64,000 bases of DNA, taken from assembly GCA_905116865.2 (NCBI GenBank), contig CAJHNH020002557.1, positions 1,006,001 to 1,070,000 of the forward strand, read 5' to 3'. The position numbers and the translations under genes are program-made. Positions 54,901 to 57,900 of the stretch are shown here, one piece after another. Origin of the DNA: Candidula unifasciata. Its lineage: Eukaryota; Mollusca; Gastropoda; Stylommatophora; Geomitridae. The notes below the pieces were generated by a model that made no database searches, was not told the origin of the DNA, and saw only the letters and a program-made list of their open reading frames with translations. Each line of letters begins with the position of its first letter. Position 1 is the stretch's first letter.

Positions 54901-57900
54901 CATTCTCAGCAGAAGGCTGGCAGTTATGTGGAGAGAGACAGCCACAGAGGATAAAACCTAGCACAAAGAAGTAGATCTCACATTTAACCTTTACTTAACA
55001 CCTAAGGAATGCCTGATGCCTAATTTAAGCTGTGATGATCTCAAACTGCTTTCTTTAAACCAGAATTCTTTAGGATTCTAATAAATGACCACTAAGCTGG
55101 CATGCAAGCTTGCTAGTTACTGTACAGAAATGATTATGCAAGCATGAGAGTGCAAGATCTTATTTCTCCCCACACCTTAGGGTAGAAGTACAAGATTACA
55201 AGATCTTATTTCTCCCCACACCTTAGGGTAGAAGTACAAGATTACAAAATCTTATTTCTCCCCACACCTTAGGGTAGAAGTACAAGATTACAAGATCTTA
55301 TTTCTCCCCACACCTTAGGGTAGAAGTACAAGATTACAAGATCTTATTTCTCCCCACACCTTAGGGTAGAAGTACAAGATTACAAGATCTTATTTCTCCC
55401 CACACCTTAGGGTTGAAGTACAAGATTACAAGATCTTATTTCTCCCCACACCTTAGGGTAGAAGTACAAGATTACAAGATCTTATTTCTCCCAACACCTT
55501 AGGGTAGAAGTACAAGATTACAAGATCTTATTTCTCCCTACACCTTAGGGTAGACGTACAAGATTACAAGATCTTATTTCTCCCTACACCTTAGGGTAGA
55601 AGTAAAATATTACAAGATCTTATTTCTCCCCACACCTTAGGGTTGAAGTACAAGATTACAAGATCTTATTTCTCCCAACACCTTAGGGTAAAAGTACAAG
55701 ATTACAAGATCTTATTTCTCCCAACACCTTAGGGTAGAAGTACAAGATTACAAGATCTTATTTCTCCCCACACATTAGGGTAGAAGTACAAGATTACAAG
55801 ATCTTATTTCTTCCCACACCTTAGGGTAGAAGTACAAGATTACAAGATCTTATTTCTCCCCACACCTTAGGGTAGAAGTACAAGATTACAAGATCTTATT
55901 TCTCCCCACACCTTAGGGTAGAAGTACAAGATTACAAGATCTTATTTCTCCCCACACCTTAGGGTAGAAGTACAAGATTACAAGATCTTATTTCTCCCCA
56001 CACCTTAGGGTAGAAGTACAAGATTACAAGATCTTATTTCTCCCAACACCTTAGGGTAGAAGTACAAGATTACAAGATCTTATTTCTCCCTACACCTTAG
56101 GGTAGACGTACAAGATTACAAGATCTTATTTCTCCCTACACCTTAGGGTAGAAGTAAAATATTACAAGATCTTATTTCTCCCCACACCTTAGGGTTGAAG
56201 TACAAGATTACAAGATCTTATTTCTCCCAACACCTTAGGGTAAAAGTACAAGATTACAAGATCTTATTTCTCCCAACACCTTAGGGTAGAAGTACAAGAT
56301 TACAAGATCTTATTTCTCCCCACACTTTAGGGTAGAAGTACAAGATTACAAGATCTTATTTCTTCCCACACCTTAGGGTAGAAGTACAAGATTACAAGAT
56401 CTTATTTCTCCCCACACCTTAGGGTAGAAGTACAAGATTACAAGATCTTATTTCTCCCCACACCTTAGGGTAGAAGTACAAGATTACAAGATCTTATTTC
56501 TCCCCACACCTTAGGGTAGAAGTACAAGATTACAAGATCTTATTTCTCCCCACACCTTAGGGTAGAAGTACAAGATTACAAGATCTTATTTCTCCCAACA
56601 CCTTAGGGTAGAAGTACAAGATTACAAGATCTTATTTCTTCCCACACCTTAGGGTAGAAGTACAAGATTACAAGATCTTATTTCTCCCCACACCTTAGGG
56701 TAGAAGTACAAGATTACAAGATCTTATTTCTCCCCACACCTTAGGGTAGAAGTACAAGATTACAAGATCTTATTTCTCCCCACACCTTAGGGTAGAAGTA
56801 CAAGATTACAAGATCTTATTTCTCCCCACACCTTAGGGTAGAAGTACAAGATTACAAGATCTTATTTCTCCCCACACCTTAGGGTAGAAGTACAAGATTA
56901 CAAGATCTTATTTCTCCCCACACCTTAGGGTAGAAGTACAAGATTACAAGATCTTATTTCTCCCCACACCTTAGGGTAGAAGTACAAGAGTACAAGATTA
57001 CAAGACCTAATTTCTCCCGACACCTTATACTAGAAGTATAAAACTACAAGATCTTATTTCTCCCTACACCTTAGGGTAGACTTACAAGACTACAAGACCA
57101 TATTTTTCTTCAAACCCTAAACCTTCTTCTATAATTGTAATTTTCAAATAATGTGATCAGGAAAATCAACACAAAGAAACATATGAGGACGGGGGGGGGG
57201 GGGGGGGGGGGGGTTAAATAGTCTAGAGGTGAAAAGGGAGGGGGGTTTCACTCACACCTAAAAATTATGTAGAAGGGGGAAGGATTGAGTACTGGCACCC
57301 GTAAGTGCAAAAGTCAGTTGGCTGCAGCAAGTGGCACATAAAAAACATCTGTCGTTTCTCTAAACATACAGTAGCAAAAGGTCAATAAGCCTGACCTTTT
57401 CTTGTGATGCAAAATTGCTATCATCCTCATCCAGTGACCAGAAGGAATGATCAAAGGTGAACTCCCGAATCTTCAGCTGTTCTCGGGCACTGTCCCCCTC
57501 ACCTCTGTGATCTGGAACCTGTGAGTTGCAGTGAATGTTGGAGGGTAGAGATTGAAACTGACAGAACAAAAATCAACAGGCACATCCTGATAACATGAGA
57601 ATTCTTTTCACTGTCAATGATTATCAATGGACCCTTCTGACAATATTCTTCTTCTTCTTCTTCTTCTTCTTCTTAGCGTTTATTGGCTGTAAACTCTGGC
57701 AGAAAGTTCTGGTTATTTGTCCAATAATGGATCTTTTTTTTGTTCCAGAAAGTGAGTTTTTCACGCATATCCGTTTTACAGATCTGCTTTATTCGCATGC
57801 GGACTGTTAGTTCCTTGCCTTCCGGGCAGATGCACTCCAACTTCACAGGAAACACCCCTAATTAGTCATCTTTTACTAAATGCCTGTTTGCATGCAGTGG

